DNA of 49,254 nt from Oscillospiraceae bacterium (GCA_017408525.1 JAFQUN010000132.1:1-49254); one strand, 5' to 3'; counted from the stretch's first letter, positions 7,868 through 16,930 are shown. The notes: generated by a model from the letters alone, not told the origin. Program-made: numbers and translations.

Positions 7868-8800
7868 TTACCCTCCAATGCGGATCATGTCTCGCTCCTC
7901 GTGCGCGCCAAGCGGCTCAAGCGGCGCATCCTCCGGCACGGTGTACGTCATCGCGCGCATAAGCTGCATTTGAAGCTGCTCGTCGGAAAGACGGCGCACG
8001 AAAAATTCCTGTCGGCTATCGACTGTCGGCTTCAAAAACCCGTCCGCCGTCAGGCGGAGCACACCATCCGCAGCATGAAGCGCTGTTTTCGGCGAGGCGA
8101 TGAGTGCGACCTTACCCGTCGCCTCGGGGAGACAGTACAGCTCGCCCATGCCGAGCCTGTACGGCAGGGGGATAAGCTCCGGCAGCGTGCGCAGCACGAG
8201 ATCACGCGGGAGAAAGGACGCGCGTACAAGGCGCTGTGCGCAGCCGACACCGACCAATTCGTAGAAGCGGATCTCAAGCGGGTCGTTGCGCGTGAGGTCA
8301 ACAAACGACGTGATCTCATCGTCGTTCACCCCGTCGATGAGTACCGTGCCGATACGGATGGGGAAAAAACCGGCCTCTGCGGCAGCGCGAAGCCCGTCGA
8401 GCGCGTCGACAAGCGAGCCGCCGTTTGTGAAGGTGCGGTAGCGCGTTGAATCGAGCGTGGGGATGCCGACTTCGACGCTGCGAAGCCCTGTTTTACGCAG
8501 CGTGCGCGCAAAGCGGCGCAAAAATGTGCCGTTGGTGCAAAGCGTCACCTCGCGCAGACCATCGATCGCCGACAGCTGCTCGCACAGGGGGATGAGATCG
8601 CCGTACAAAAGCGGCTCACCGCCCGTGAGCTGCACATAGCGGACGCCGAGCGCAGCCACCGCGCGCACGATGCGCACGGCCTCATCGCAGGGAAGAGAAA
8701 CATCCGTGTAGCCGCCGCTTGAGCAGTGCGCACAGCGCAAAGTACACCGCTCCGTCAGAGCGATGCGCAGCGTATGCGTTTTCGGAGCAGTGAGCGGCAT
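7868..8800 (-). CDS. moaA: MoaA-like radical SAM protein lacking the C-terminal Fe-S cysteines
   Basis: 310 residues. The N-terminal radical SAM motif CTLRCAHC (CxxxCxxC) and TGGEPLL are intact, GVNDDE is present and the chain ends in the GG tail typical of MoaA. MoaA normally holds a second 4Fe-4S cluster at the C-terminus through three cysteines around a RLRLTADG block. Here that block reads LHAADGVLRLTADGFLKPTV, with all three cysteines gone and the first arginine replaced by valine. It may bind its substrate differently or be a degenerate or divergent MoaA. Start ATG 8800 is chosen for the GGAAGGAG site; the frame is open to 9094 but that part overlaps the divergent gene. First gene of the moa operon. 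Confidence 0.85.
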   Translation of the reverse strand: MPLTAPKTHTLRIALTERCTLRCAHCSSGGYTDVSLPCDEAVRIVRAVAALGVRYVQLTGGEPLLYGDLIPLCEQLSAIDGLREVTLCTNGTFLRRFARTLRKTGLRSVEVGIPTLDSTRYRTFTNGGSLVDALDGLRAAAEAGFFPIRIGTVLIDGVNDDEITSFVDLTRNDPLEIRFYELVGVGCAQRLVRASFLPRDLVLRTLPELIPLPYRLGMGELYCLPEATGKVALIASPKTALHAADGVLRLTADGFLKPTVDSRQEFFVRRLSDEQLQMQLMRAMTYTVPEDAPLEPLGAHEERDMIRIGG

Positions 8801-8840
8801 AGAGAACTCCTTCCATCGACAAATCAACACACTAACATTA

Positions 8841-8869
8841 ATTATAAACATCCTTTGCACCAAAGGCAA
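8841..8869 (-). promoter_or_regulatory. moa operon promoter
   Basis: Minus-strand TTGCCT (8864-8869) - 17 bp - TATAAT (8841-8846), about 40 bp upstream of moaA. No molybdenum-cofactor riboswitch fits in the short leader. Confidence 0.75.
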
Positions 8870-8887
8870 CAGCGGATTTTGGGGAAC

Positions 8888-8915
8888 TTGCTTTGCGCGG
8901 AGAAAGTGGTAGAAT
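8888..8915 (+). promoter_or_regulatory. Promoter of the alkyltransferase gene
   Basis: TTGCTT (8888-8893) - 16 bp - TAGAAT (8910-8915), 33 bp before the ATG at 8949, divergent from the moa promoter. Confidence 0.6.
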
Positions 8916-8948
8916 AGACAAAAGAAGAATACAAACGCGAGGTGCAGA

Positions 8949-9245
8949 ATGAGAGAAAAAGTATATGCGTATCTAAAGACAGTTCCGGAAGGGAGGGTGG
9001 TCACATACGGGCAAATTGCATCTGCGCTTGGAAATAAGAATTTGGCAAGGGCTGTCGGCAATATCCTCCACCAAAACCCTGATCCCCAAAACATCCCCTG
9101 TCACAGAGTGGTGAACCGTAAAGGAGAGCTTTCCGATGCGTATGCTTTCGGGGGACGCGAAGCGCAGAGGGCGCGATTGGAAGAGGAGGGAATCGTGTTT
9201 CGAGGGAACGGCACGGTGGACATTGGGAAATACGGTATGGCGTAA
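8949..9245 (+). CDS. O6-alkylguanine-DNA alkyltransferase-type protein (single-domain)
   Basis: 98 residues, only the C-terminal DNA-binding and active-site domain of the MGMT/Ogt family. IPCHRVV holds the acceptor cysteine (Cys51), so it is a methyl-acceptor form rather than the cysteine-less ATL type. VTYGQIA and RAVG are the helix-turn-helix and arginine-finger regions. It would repair O6-alkylguanine by transferring the alkyl group to itself. Full Ogt proteins have an extra N-terminal domain, absent here. Ribosome site GAGGTG. Confidence 0.85.
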   Translation: MREKVYAYLKTVPEGRVVTYGQIASALGNKNLARAVGNILHQNPDPQNIPCHRVVNRKGELSDAYAFGGREAQRARLEEEGIVFRGNGTVDIGKYGMA

Positions 9246-9307
9246 AATGCGGCGGCAGGGATACCGCGCATCCGTGGATACGGAAACGAAGAAAAGGGGA
9301 CCGGGAC

Positions 9308-10909
9308 ATGGAATACATAACGAAGAGAGAGTTTTTCAAAAACCACGCGGGCAAGAAATGGAAGGATAGCGTGATCATAGGCTCGCGCATTGCCGCAGCT
9401 TGTGTGATAGTTTTTCTTATACAGATCGCGTATACGGAGCGCACAAGCCTTCTTATGCCGCTCCTTTTCCCAAAGCACGAATATCTTGCCTTTTTTGTGG
9501 AGCTTTTCGCACTGCTCGCTCTCATATTCGGCATACAATTTGCGTGCAGCCGCATCTGTGCGGCGCTGCTTTTGCTTTACGGCTTCGCCCTCCCTGCAGC
9601 TGCCACAGCGCTTGAGGGGGAGGCGGGCGTGGCGGTGCTGCTCGGCTTGGCACTGATTGTTGCCGGTATTTTGTCAATCAGAGGCACCTTTGGTGTGCGC
9701 AGGGAATACGAAAAGTGCCTGCGGGACGGCACGCTCCCTGTAAGCGAGGCGGAAGAGGCGGAGGAGGTTCTGCCGGTCAGGGAGGCAGAAAGAGGGCGGA
9801 AGATAGATGATGTGACAAAAAGGGAATTTTTCGCGCAGTACGCGAGCGCGAAAAACAGGCGTATCGTGGCGGTCTCGGCACTTTCTGCCTGCATCTTTTC
9901 GTTATACTCTATTGCCATGGCGGTGTTTAAGCAGAACAATTCGCAGCTGTGTGGCTGTATTCTGGTCATCGTTCTGGCGATGGGCGTCCAATTTTTCAAA
10001 AGCCGCGTGTGCGCCGGTGTGCTTCTGGCATACACATTTATTGATATAGTGTTGGGGATCGTCAATGCGGGAGGACTGTACACCGGGGCGATGTTCGGGG
10101 TCGGGATCGGCGCGATGATCGGCACCTTTGCCTTGCACAGAGAATGGGCAGCTTTTAAGGAAGACAGTACCGTTTTGACAGAAAACGAGCAAAGAAAACT
10201 GGAACAGAAGCAGAAAAAAGTGAACGAAAAGAGCTACGGGCTGGTGTTCATCCCGGCAGGAGGTATGTTTTTGGGCATGGGCCTTGTTGCGCTTTTCATG
10301 CATCCGTATCTTGTAAAGCACTTTACAAAAGCCGCAGACTCGATAGAAATGCTTTTGCAAGGGTACATTGATTGGTACACGGCGATCATTTTCGTACTGG
10401 TCGCCGCACTGCTGCTGCCGCTCGTTGCTTTCGCTCTTGCTGCGCGGACAGGGTATTTGAAAAGATGCTCGCCCATGACGGCGATACAGTCCATTCTCAT
10501 TTTGGTCGTCTCGGTGGCGGGCCCTCTTCTTTTTGGCGGTATCCTGCTCGTCGGTGCGGATGTCCCCGGTCTGATCACCCAGACAAAAGAGGATCTCGCC
10601 CAGATCGAGAGCGGTGAGCTGCGCGAGGTCACCGTGTGGCTGAGCCCCAAGTCGCATGCCGCCCGGATGCCCGGACTGTCCGGCAGCGGTTACCCGGAGC
10701 CGTTTACGCGCTACGCCGGCATCAGCCACGAAACGGACGGCGAATGGGTGTGGTTTTACGTGCCCCAAAGCCTCGGTTTTTCGCCTGATTTGAGTGCGCC
10801 CTATAAGGAAAGCAAAAGCGTGCAGTGGAACGAAGAAAACGCACGGCAGTATCAAATTCTCTATACAGACAACCTCCGTGTGGTCGTTTCAATCGAGCCT
10901 GTTCCCTGA
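9308..10909 (+). CDS. Internally duplicated polytopic membrane protein, function unknown
   Basis: 533 residues with about 11 predicted membrane segments. Two halves start with related sequence: ITKREFFKNHAGKK near residue 4 and VTKREFFAQYASAKN near residue 169. Each is followed by a four-helix block, so a ~165-residue unit was duplicated. An acidic linker (EAEEAEEVLPVREAERG) joins them. After three more helices comes a ~110-residue hydrophilic C-terminal region, probably outside the membrane, with several Trp and Tyr. No transporter or enzyme motif is seen. It lies 62 bp after the alkyltransferase gene and may be co-transcribed. Confidence 0.7.
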   Translation: MEYITKREFFKNHAGKKWKDSVIIGSRIAAACVIVFLIQIAYTERTSLLMPLLFPKHEYLAFFVELFALLALIFGIQFACSRICAALLLLYGFALPAAATALEGEAGVAVLLGLALIVAGILSIRGTFGVRREYEKCLRDGTLPVSEAEEAEEVLPVREAERGRKIDDVTKREFFAQYASAKNRRIVAVSALSACIFSLYSIAMAVFKQNNSQLCGCILVIVLAMGVQFFKSRVCAGVLLAYTFIDIVLGIVNAGGLYTGAMFGVGIGAMIGTFALHREWAAFKEDSTVLTENEQRKLEQKQKKVNEKSYGLVFIPAGGMFLGMGLVALFMHPYLVKHFTKAADSIEMLLQGYIDWYTAIIFVLVAALLLPLVAFALAARTGYLKRCSPMTAIQSILILVVSVAGPLLFGGILLVGADVPGLITQTKEDLAQIESGELREVTVWLSPKSHAARMPGLSGSGYPEPFTRYAGISHETDGEWVWFYVPQSLGFSPDLSAPYKESKSVQWNEENARQYQILYTDNLRVVVSIEPVP

Positions 10910-10935
10910 CCCCTCACACCGCCATGTCTAAAACC

Positions 10936-10964
10936 TTGACAAAACTGGCAAAACTATATACAAT
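10936..10964 (+). promoter_or_regulatory. proS promoter
   Basis: TTGACA (10936-10941) - 17 bp - TACAAT (10959-10964). The remaining leader of ~60 nt is too short for a T-box, so prolyl-tRNA control of that kind is not evident. Confidence 0.75.
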
Positions 10965-11025
10965 GGCGTGTACGCGGGAATAGAAAAATCTTCCGCGAGG
11001 AGAGAAATACAAGGAGTGCGTAACG

Positions 11026-12465
11026 ATGGCGAATGACAAAAATCAGGTCCGGCAGATCACAAACATGGAAGAGGATTTTACGCAGTGGTATACAGACGTC
11101 TGCATCAAAGCGGAGCTTGTCGATTATACGAGCGTGAAGGGCTTTTTCGTCCTGCGTCCATACGGCTACGCGCTTTGGGAAAACATCATGGGGCAGCTTG
11201 ACCGCGAGTTTAAGCGTCTGGGGCATGAAAACGTCGCAATGCCGATGCTCATCCCCGAGTCGCTGCTGCAAAAGGAAGCTGATCACGTTGAGGGTTTTGC
11301 GCCGGAGTGCGCGTGGATCACTTACGGCGGCAGCGAAAAGCTCGAAGAGCGCCTTTGCGTGCGCCCGACCTCCGAAACGCTTTTTTGCGACCATTGGCAC
11401 CGCGTCGTCCATTCCTGGCGCGACCTTCCCAAGCTCTATAACCAGTGGTGCAGCGTGCTTCGTTGGGAGAAGACGACGCGCCCCTTCCTGCGCCACAGAG
11501 AGTTTTACTGGCAGGAGGGTCACACCATCCACGCGAGCGAAGCGGAGGCGATCGAAGAGACCGAGCGTATGCTCGAGGTCTACGCCGATATCTGCGAGAA
11601 CTATCTTGCCATGCCCGTCGTGCGCGGCGTGAAGACCGACAAGGAAAAATTCGCAGGTGCGGAGCGCACCTATACCATCGAGTGCATGATGCACGACCGT
11701 AAGGCGCTCCAAAGCGGCACGAGCCACTATTTCGGAAACGGCTTTTCCAAAGCCTTTGACGTTGAGTTTACGAATAAAAACAACGAAAAGGAATATCCCT
11801 ATCAGACCTCGTGGGGCATGTCCACGCGCATCATCGGCGGCATGATCATGACCCACGGCGACGACCGCGGACTGGTTCTGCCCCCGCGCATCGCTCCCAC
11901 GCAGGTCATGGTCATCCCCATCGCCATGCACAAAGGCGGTGTGCGCGAGAAGGCGGAAGAGCTTGTCAGCGCGCTTGCGGCTGCGGGCATCCGCGCAAAG
12001 GCGGATTACTCTGAAAACAGCCCCGGCTGGAAGTATGCCGAGTATGAGATGAAGGGCATCCCCCTGCGTATCGAGATCGGTCCGAAGGACATCGAAAAGG
12101 GTGAGTGCGTCGCCGTCCGCCGCGATAGCGGCGAAAAGATCACTGTTTCCATCGCGGATGCGCCCGCGCGCATCGCGGAGCTTTTGGAAACGGTGCAGAA
12201 GGGCCTCTACGACAAAGCACTTGCAAACCTTGAAGAGCACACCTACACCGCCTCGACCGCGCTGGAAGTGTCCGACATCATGGCGGACAAGGGCGGCTTC
12301 GTCAAGACCATGTGGTGCGGCGATAAGGAGTGCGAGGTCGAGATGAAGAACATCGCCGGTGTCACTTCGCGCTGCCTGCCCTTTAAGCAGGAGAAGCTCG
12401 GCGACAAGTGCGCCGTCTGCGGCAAGACCGCGCACAAGATGGTCGTCTGGGGCGTTGCGTATTAA
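11026..12465 (+). CDS. proS: Prolyl-tRNA synthetase, archaeal/eukaryotic type
   Basis: 479 residues, class II synthetase that charges tRNA-Pro. Motif 2 is seen in RHREFYWQEGHT and motif 3 in GMSTRIIGGMIMTHGDDRGLVLPPRIAP. It lacks the large editing insertion of the bacterial type. The C-terminal extension (CGDKECE, then CAVCG) looks like the zinc site of the archaeal/eukaryotic type and ends in an aromatic residue, as usual for that group. This type is found in some Clostridia. AAGGAG lies 9 nt before the ATG. Confidence 0.95.
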   Translation: MANDKNQVRQITNMEEDFTQWYTDVCIKAELVDYTSVKGFFVLRPYGYALWENIMGQLDREFKRLGHENVAMPMLIPESLLQKEADHVEGFAPECAWITYGGSEKLEERLCVRPTSETLFCDHWHRVVHSWRDLPKLYNQWCSVLRWEKTTRPFLRHREFYWQEGHTIHASEAEAIEETERMLEVYADICENYLAMPVVRGVKTDKEKFAGAERTYTIECMMHDRKALQSGTSHYFGNGFSKAFDVEFTNKNNEKEYPYQTSWGMSTRIIGGMIMTHGDDRGLVLPPRIAPTQVMVIPIAMHKGGVREKAEELVSALAAAGIRAKADYSENSPGWKYAEYEMKGIPLRIEIGPKDIEKGECVAVRRDSGEKITVSIADAPARIAELLETVQKGLYDKALANLEEHTYTASTALEVSDIMADKGGFVKTMWCGDKECEVEMKNIAGVTSRCLPFKQEKLGDKCAVCGKTAHKMVVWGVAY

Positions 12466-12657
12466 GCTTTCGGCGGCATCGCGCAATGTCGTCTGCGGCG
12501 CTTTGCGGATCTTTTGCGCCGCAAATGCGTTGCGCTTTCTTGAAATACACAAAGTATTCCTGCGAAACCGCGCCTTTTTCCGGCGCAAAATCTCGCACAA
12601 ATCGCTCTTGCCGAATTGTGCGATGCAGCCTTTGTAATTTCCGTTTAAAGAAACATG

Positions 12658-12693
12658 AGATCCGGAAAAGCACGCTCTTTTCCGGATCTTTTT
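12658..12693 (+). terminator. Terminator or attenuator between proS and selA
   Basis: A 13-bp inverted repeat (12658-12670 and 12677-12689, loop CACGCT) is followed by a T run. It ends only 27 bp before the selA ATG, too close to leave room for a separate promoter. Either selAB is read through it or it acts as an attenuator for an upstream start in 12466-12657. Confidence 0.75.
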
Positions 12694-12720
12694 CTAAAAA
12701 ACCTCATGAGGGGGACCTTT

Positions 12721-14112
12721 ATGAAAGAGGAACTGCTGCGCACCATCCCGAAGATGGACGCGCTTTTGTCGCGCGAGGAATTTTTCGATATCCCACGCGC
12801 TTTGTGCGCCCGCGCGGCACGGGAGTGCGTTGACGAGCTGCGCCGTGCGATCCTTGCCGAAGAAGTGACTGCGCTTCCCACAGCGCAGGAGCTTTGTGCG
12901 CGCATCCGTGCGCGCGCGGCGGCGCTTAATGCGCCGCACCTGCGCCGCGTCATCAACGCAACGGGCACTGTGCTGCACACGAATCTCGGGCGCGCGCCGC
13001 TCGGTGATGCGCTTGCCGATGCGGTGAGCGCGGTGTGCCGCGGGTATTGCAACCTTGAGTACGACCTTGCAAACGGTACGCGCGGCAGCAGGTACAGTCA
13101 TGTCGAGCCGCTTATCTGCGAGCTTACGGGCGCGGAGGCGGCAATGGTCGTCAACAACAATGCTGCCGCTGTTTTTTTGATGCTCGCGGAGCTTGCGGCG
13201 GGGAAGGGCGTTGCCATCTCGCGCGGCGAACTTGTGGAGATCGGGGGCGCATTTCGCGTGCCGGAGATCATGGAGCAAAGCGGCTGTACGCTCATTGAAG
13301 TCGGAACGACGAACAAAACGCGCATCGCGGACTACCGCCGCGCCGTCGAGGAGCGCGGCGCGGGCATCCTTTTGAAAGTGCATACGAGCAACTTCAAGAT
13401 CCTTGGCTTTACCGAGGAAACGCCGCTTTGCGAGCTTGTTTCACTCGGTGCTGAAAAGGATATCCCCGTCCTCTACGACATCGGTGCGTGCTTTATGCTG
13501 CCGCCGTCGCAGCTTGGACTTCACCTCGGCAATACAGCACGCGAGGCGGTCAGCAGCGGCGCGGATGTAGTCTGCTTTTCGGGAGATAAGCTCCTTGGCG
13601 CGTCGCAGGCGGGCATTATCGCGGGCAAGAAGAAGTATATCGACGCGATGCGCAAAAACCCCATCACGCGCATGGTGCGCCCCGATAAGCTGACGCTTGC
13701 CGCGCTTGAAGCGGCGCTGAGTTTTTACCGCGACGCGGGCGAAGCGATGGAAAAGCTCCCCGCGATGGCGATGCTTGCCGCAAAGAGCGAAACGCTCCGC
13801 GCCGTCGCCGAGCAGTGGCACCGCACACTTTGCGGCGCGTGTCCTGCATGGCAGTTCACCGTGCGCAGCGTTGACGAGGAAACGGGCGGCGGCTCGCTGC
13901 CGGAGGAAAAGCTGAGCGGCTGGGCTGTCGGCGTCACGGCGCCAAACCTTTCGCCCGACGCGATGGAATCGCATCTGCGCGGATGGGAAACGCCCATCAT
14001 CGCGCGTATCCACGAAGGAGAAGTGCTGCTGTCCGTGCGCACAACGACGCAGGATGAGCGCAGCATCATCACCGATGCTTTGCGCGCGGCGGCGCAGAAA
14101 GCCGGAGAATAG
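12721..14112 (+). CDS. selA: L-seryl-tRNA(Sec) selenium transferase SelA
   Basis: 463 residues. A PLP enzyme that converts seryl-tRNA(Sec) to selenocysteyl-tRNA(Sec) using selenophosphate. RVINATGTVLHTNLGRAPL near the N-terminus and FSGDKLLGASQAGII, holding the PLP lysine, are family signatures. The start at 12721 (MKEELLRTIPKMDALL) matches the usual SelA start and has GAGGGGGA upstream; the frame is open to 12655. It ends in TAG, 8 bp before selB. The selenophosphate synthase gene selD is not in the window. Confidence 0.95.
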   Translation: MKEELLRTIPKMDALLSREEFFDIPRALCARAARECVDELRRAILAEEVTALPTAQELCARIRARAAALNAPHLRRVINATGTVLHTNLGRAPLGDALADAVSAVCRGYCNLEYDLANGTRGSRYSHVEPLICELTGAEAAMVVNNNAAAVFLMLAELAAGKGVAISRGELVEIGGAFRVPEIMEQSGCTLIEVGTTNKTRIADYRRAVEERGAGILLKVHTSNFKILGFTEETPLCELVSLGAEKDIPVLYDIGACFMLPPSQLGLHLGNTAREAVSSGADVVCFSGDKLLGASQAGIIAGKKKYIDAMRKNPITRMVRPDKLTLAALEAALSFYRDAGEAMEKLPAMAMLAAKSETLRAVAEQWHRTLCGACPAWQFTVRSVDEETGGGSLPEEKLSGWAVGVTAPNLSPDAMESHLRGWETPIIARIHEGEVLLSVRTTTQDERSIITDALRAAAQKAGE

Positions 14113-14120
14113 GGAGTTGT

Positions 14121-16022
14121 ATGAAGCATATCGTCATCGGAACGGCAGGACATGTTGACCACGGCAAAACGAGCCTTACGCGCGCGCTTACGGGTATTGA
14201 TACGGATCGGCTGCGCGAAGAGCAAAAACGCGGCATCACCATCGAGATCGGCTTTGCCGAGCTTGTGCTCCCAAACGGGCAGACGGCGAGCATCGTCGAT
14301 GTACCCGGGCACGAAAAGCTCGTTGGAAATATGCTCGTCGGCGCGTCGGGGATGGATGTTGTTTTGATGGTCGTTGCGGCGGATGAGGGCGTTATGCCGC
14401 AGACGAGCGAGCATCTTGGCGTTTTGACGCTGCTGGGCGTGCAGCGCGGGATCGTTGTTATGACAAAATGCGACATGGTTGAGCCGGAATGGCTCGACGC
14501 GATCTGCGAGGAAACGCGCGAGAAGCTGCAGGACACTTTCCTTGCCGGCGCTCCCATGGTGTGTGTTTCGTCACATACCGGTGCGGGACTTGATGCGCTC
14601 AAAGAAGAGATCGTCCGCCTCATTGACGGAACGAAGGAAAAAAACAAAAACCGACCGTTTCGCCTGCCTGTGGACCGCGTTTTCACCGTGGACGGATTTG
14701 GAACCGTTGTCACGGGAACGCTTGCCGAGGGCGAGATCAGGAGCGGCGACGAGGTGATGATCTACCCCTACGGTGAACGCGCGCGCGTGCGCGGCGTGCA
14801 AAGCCACGACCGCAGTGCCGAGAGTGTCTGTGCCGGTATGCGTGCCGCGCTCAATCTTGCGGGGCTTGGCAAGCACGGCATCGCACGCGGCTGTACCATC
14901 GCGAAGGCGAACAGTATGACGCTGACAGCGCGTGTGGATGTACGGATCGAAATGCTCCGCGATTCGCCGTTTCCGCTTAAAAGCGGGACAAGGGCGCATT
15001 TTTACCACGACACGCATGAGCTTTTGTGCAAGGTGCGCCTGCTCGATGCCGACGTGCTGGAGGCAGGGGAGAGCGGTTTTGCCCAGCTTCTGTTCGAAAA
15101 GCCGTTTGCGGCAAAGAGCGGCGACCATTTTGTACTGCGCTTTTTCTCTCCTGTGGTCACGATCGGCGGCGGTACGCTCCTTGACCTTGAAGCGCCGCAT
15201 CATAAACGCTTCGACGAGTCTGCGATCGAATCGCTCCGCGCGCGTGAGAGCGGCGGCGGTGAACTTGTCTTGCGTGCGCTTGCCGGAAATGAGCAGCTCT
15301 CCCATGCAGAGCTTGCCAAAAGCTGCGCAATGACAGAGAATGAACTTGCAGCCGCAATTTTGCCGCTTATTGAAAATGGTCAGCTCGTGCAGCTTGGCGG
15401 AGGGTATCTTTCGCGGGACTCCCTTGAAGCATTTACGAGACGCGCGGCGGAGCTGCTGGCGGAATATCACACACACTATCCGCTGCAATATGGCATGAAT
15501 CTTGGTGAATTCCGGTCCAAACTATTCCCCAAAAGCCGTGCCCGCTTTGCTGATGACCTCATTGCGCACCTTGCGGCGGAAAAGATACTCAAAACGGAAA
15601 ACGCTGCGGTCGCACGGTACGATTTCGAGCCGCGCTATACGACCGAAGCCGCAGCCTCCCGCGCACGGATCGCCGCCCTCTACGACGAATACGGCTGCCA
15701 GCCGGAAAATATCGCCGATGTCGGGGCGCGGCTTGGAGGGGACACAGAGCTGGTACGGCAGGTCATGGCGCGTATGCGAACTGACGGCGAGCTTGTCTCG
15801 CTCTCACCGCAGCTGATCGTTGCGCGCGCACATTATGACCGCGCCAAGGCAGCGCTTTACGAGATGTTTTCAAAAAAAGAGGAAATAGCCCTTTCCGATT
15901 TCCGTGACGCGCTCGGTATCTCGCGGAAATTTGCCCTCGCGTTTTTGGAGCATTGGGACGCAAACGGCGTCACAAGGAGAAGGGACGACAACACGCGCGT
16001 GCTGTTGAAGAAGGAAGTGTGA
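14121..16022 (+). CDS. selB: Selenocysteine-specific elongation factor SelB
   Basis: 633 residues. A GTPase that brings selenocysteyl-tRNA to the ribosome at UGA codons marked by a SECIS hairpin. G1 is GHVDHGKT (residues ~10-17), G3 is DVPGHE and G4 is TKCD. EF-Tu-like domains 2 and 3 follow. The C-terminal ~250 residues carry the winged-helix repeats that bind SECIS RNA. It forms an operon with selA, and tRNA-Sec lies 2.6 kb downstream. Confidence 0.96.
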   Translation: MKHIVIGTAGHVDHGKTSLTRALTGIDTDRLREEQKRGITIEIGFAELVLPNGQTASIVDVPGHEKLVGNMLVGASGMDVVLMVVAADEGVMPQTSEHLGVLTLLGVQRGIVVMTKCDMVEPEWLDAICEETREKLQDTFLAGAPMVCVSSHTGAGLDALKEEIVRLIDGTKEKNKNRPFRLPVDRVFTVDGFGTVVTGTLAEGEIRSGDEVMIYPYGERARVRGVQSHDRSAESVCAGMRAALNLAGLGKHGIARGCTIAKANSMTLTARVDVRIEMLRDSPFPLKSGTRAHFYHDTHELLCKVRLLDADVLEAGESGFAQLLFEKPFAAKSGDHFVLRFFSPVVTIGGGTLLDLEAPHHKRFDESAIESLRARESGGGELVLRALAGNEQLSHAELAKSCAMTENELAAAILPLIENGQLVQLGGGYLSRDSLEAFTRRAAELLAEYHTHYPLQYGMNLGEFRSKLFPKSRARFADDLIAHLAAEKILKTENAAVARYDFEPRYTTEAAASRARIAALYDEYGCQPENIADVGARLGGDTELVRQVMARMRTDGELVSLSPQLIVARAHYDRAKAALYEMFSKKEEIALSDFRDALGISRKFALAFLEHWDANGVTRRRDDNTRVLLKKEV

Positions 16023-16058
16023 CCTTTGCAGTCCCGCCTTTGCCGCAGCTTGAAAAAG

Positions 16059-16096
16059 AAGCAGTTGGTTTTCGTTTGAAAACCAACTGCTTTGTT
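16059..16096 (+). terminator. selAB terminator
   Basis: A perfect inverted repeat (16061-16073 and 16078-16090, loop GTTT) extends by two A-T pairs and is followed by TTTGTTTG. It sits 38 bp after the selB stop. Confidence 0.85.
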
Positions 16097-16169
16097 TGCC
16101 CCTAAAGGTCTTACCGATCGCCGCGCAAAAAACTCAAAAAAGTGGCTCTGCCACTTTTTTGACAGTCTC
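16096..16169. repeat. Interspersed repeat, short copy A (includes hairpin)
   Basis: Shares TGCCCYTAAAGGTCTYACCG at its left and the block CGCCGYGCAAAAAACTC plus a GTGGC hairpin and GACAGTCTC at its right with the longer copy at 37133-37300, but lacks that copy's ~90-bp middle. The hairpin (16135-16161, loop TCT) has A/T runs on both sides, so it can also terminate the minus-strand gene ending at 16168. Confidence 0.75.
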
Positions 16170-16743
16170 AGCACATCTTTTTTGCAAGAAGCCGCATCAA
16201 AAGCTCCGCCGCGTGGTACGCAGACTCGCTCAGCTCGCGCCACAGCGCGGCAAGACAGGTGTCGGTCGTCTCGTCTGCGGCGCGGGCATAGTTGAAGCCG
16301 CCGCACGCCTCCTCGTGATACTGCCGGCGCAGCATCGGGCAGTACGCAAGACGTTCACCGCCCATCGAACCGATTGCCGGACGGTAGCACTCGCCCGTGA
16401 TGAGATAATATGCTGCCATCTGCTGCGAGGCTGCGGAAGATTTTTCCTCGGCAAGGTGCGAAAAGACATTCCTCGCCTCGCCGTTTACGCGCCTTGCAAG
16501 TGCGCGGTAGGCGGCACAGGCGGAAAGCTCCTGTTCGATAAAGCCTGCCAAAACCTCCAGCGATACCTCTGCCGCCGTTCCCATGCAGCAGGGGTTTTCT
16601 TCTGCCCCTGCCATCTGCATGGCGCCTGCTCCGTCGGATGTACGCATCTGCGGGTACGGTTCAAGCTCCGGCGCGACACGCTGCCAGATGCGCCCGCAGC
16701 GCTCGTGGTCGTATGCAATATCATTTTTTTCGCGCATTACCAT
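16168..16743 (-). CDS. Ferritin-like domain protein
   Basis: 191 residues, mostly helical. Two Glu/His-rich helix pairs can be seen: EVLAGFIEQELSACAAYRAL with a following SHLAEEKSSAA, and RRQYHEEACGGFNYA with a later ELSESAYHAAELL. This spacing of carboxylates and histidines is what di-iron ferritin-like bundles use, so an iron or peroxide role is likely. A rubredoxin-type CxxC pair is absent, so it is not a rubrerythrin. Start ATG 16743 is chosen because the upstream 210 nt of open frame run into the divergent promoter. It is divergent from the SUF genes. The exact family is not recognised. Confidence 0.65.
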   Translation of the reverse strand: MVMREKNDIAYDHERCGRIWQRVAPELEPYPQMRTSDGAGAMQMAGAEENPCCMGTAAEVSLEVLAGFIEQELSACAAYRALARRVNGEARNVFSHLAEEKSSAASQQMAAYYLITGECYRPAIGSMGGERLAYCPMLRRQYHEEACGGFNYARAADETTDTCLAALWRELSESAYHAAELLMRLLAKKMC

Positions 16744-16826
16744 GTCTAAAAATCCCCTCTCTGTGCCATACTTGCTTTGGAGTTCCTTCCAGTATATGCC
16801 GGTGCGAAAAAAGCGTGCACGGCGCA

Positions 16827-16855
16827 TTGCTTTTCGACGCGGAAAATGGTAGAAT
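16827..16855 (+). promoter_or_regulatory. sufCB promoter
   Basis: TTGCTT (16827-16832) - 17 bp - TAGAAT (16850-16855), about 75 bp before sufC. Confidence 0.65.
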
Positions 16856-16930
16856 TTGATGTGTATGAGGAGAATTGGACGAACAGACCGCATCCTCCTG
16901 CATGCATCTTTGCACGAAAGGAGCTTTTCC

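Noticed and set aside
10965..11025. T-box riboswitch before proS
   Set aside because: The leader is only about 60 nt, with no specifier or T-box stem.
10954..12600. A 548-codon open frame on the minus strand opposite proS
   Set aside because: Antisense shadow of a well-conserved synthetase gene; no ribosome site and no recognisable protein.
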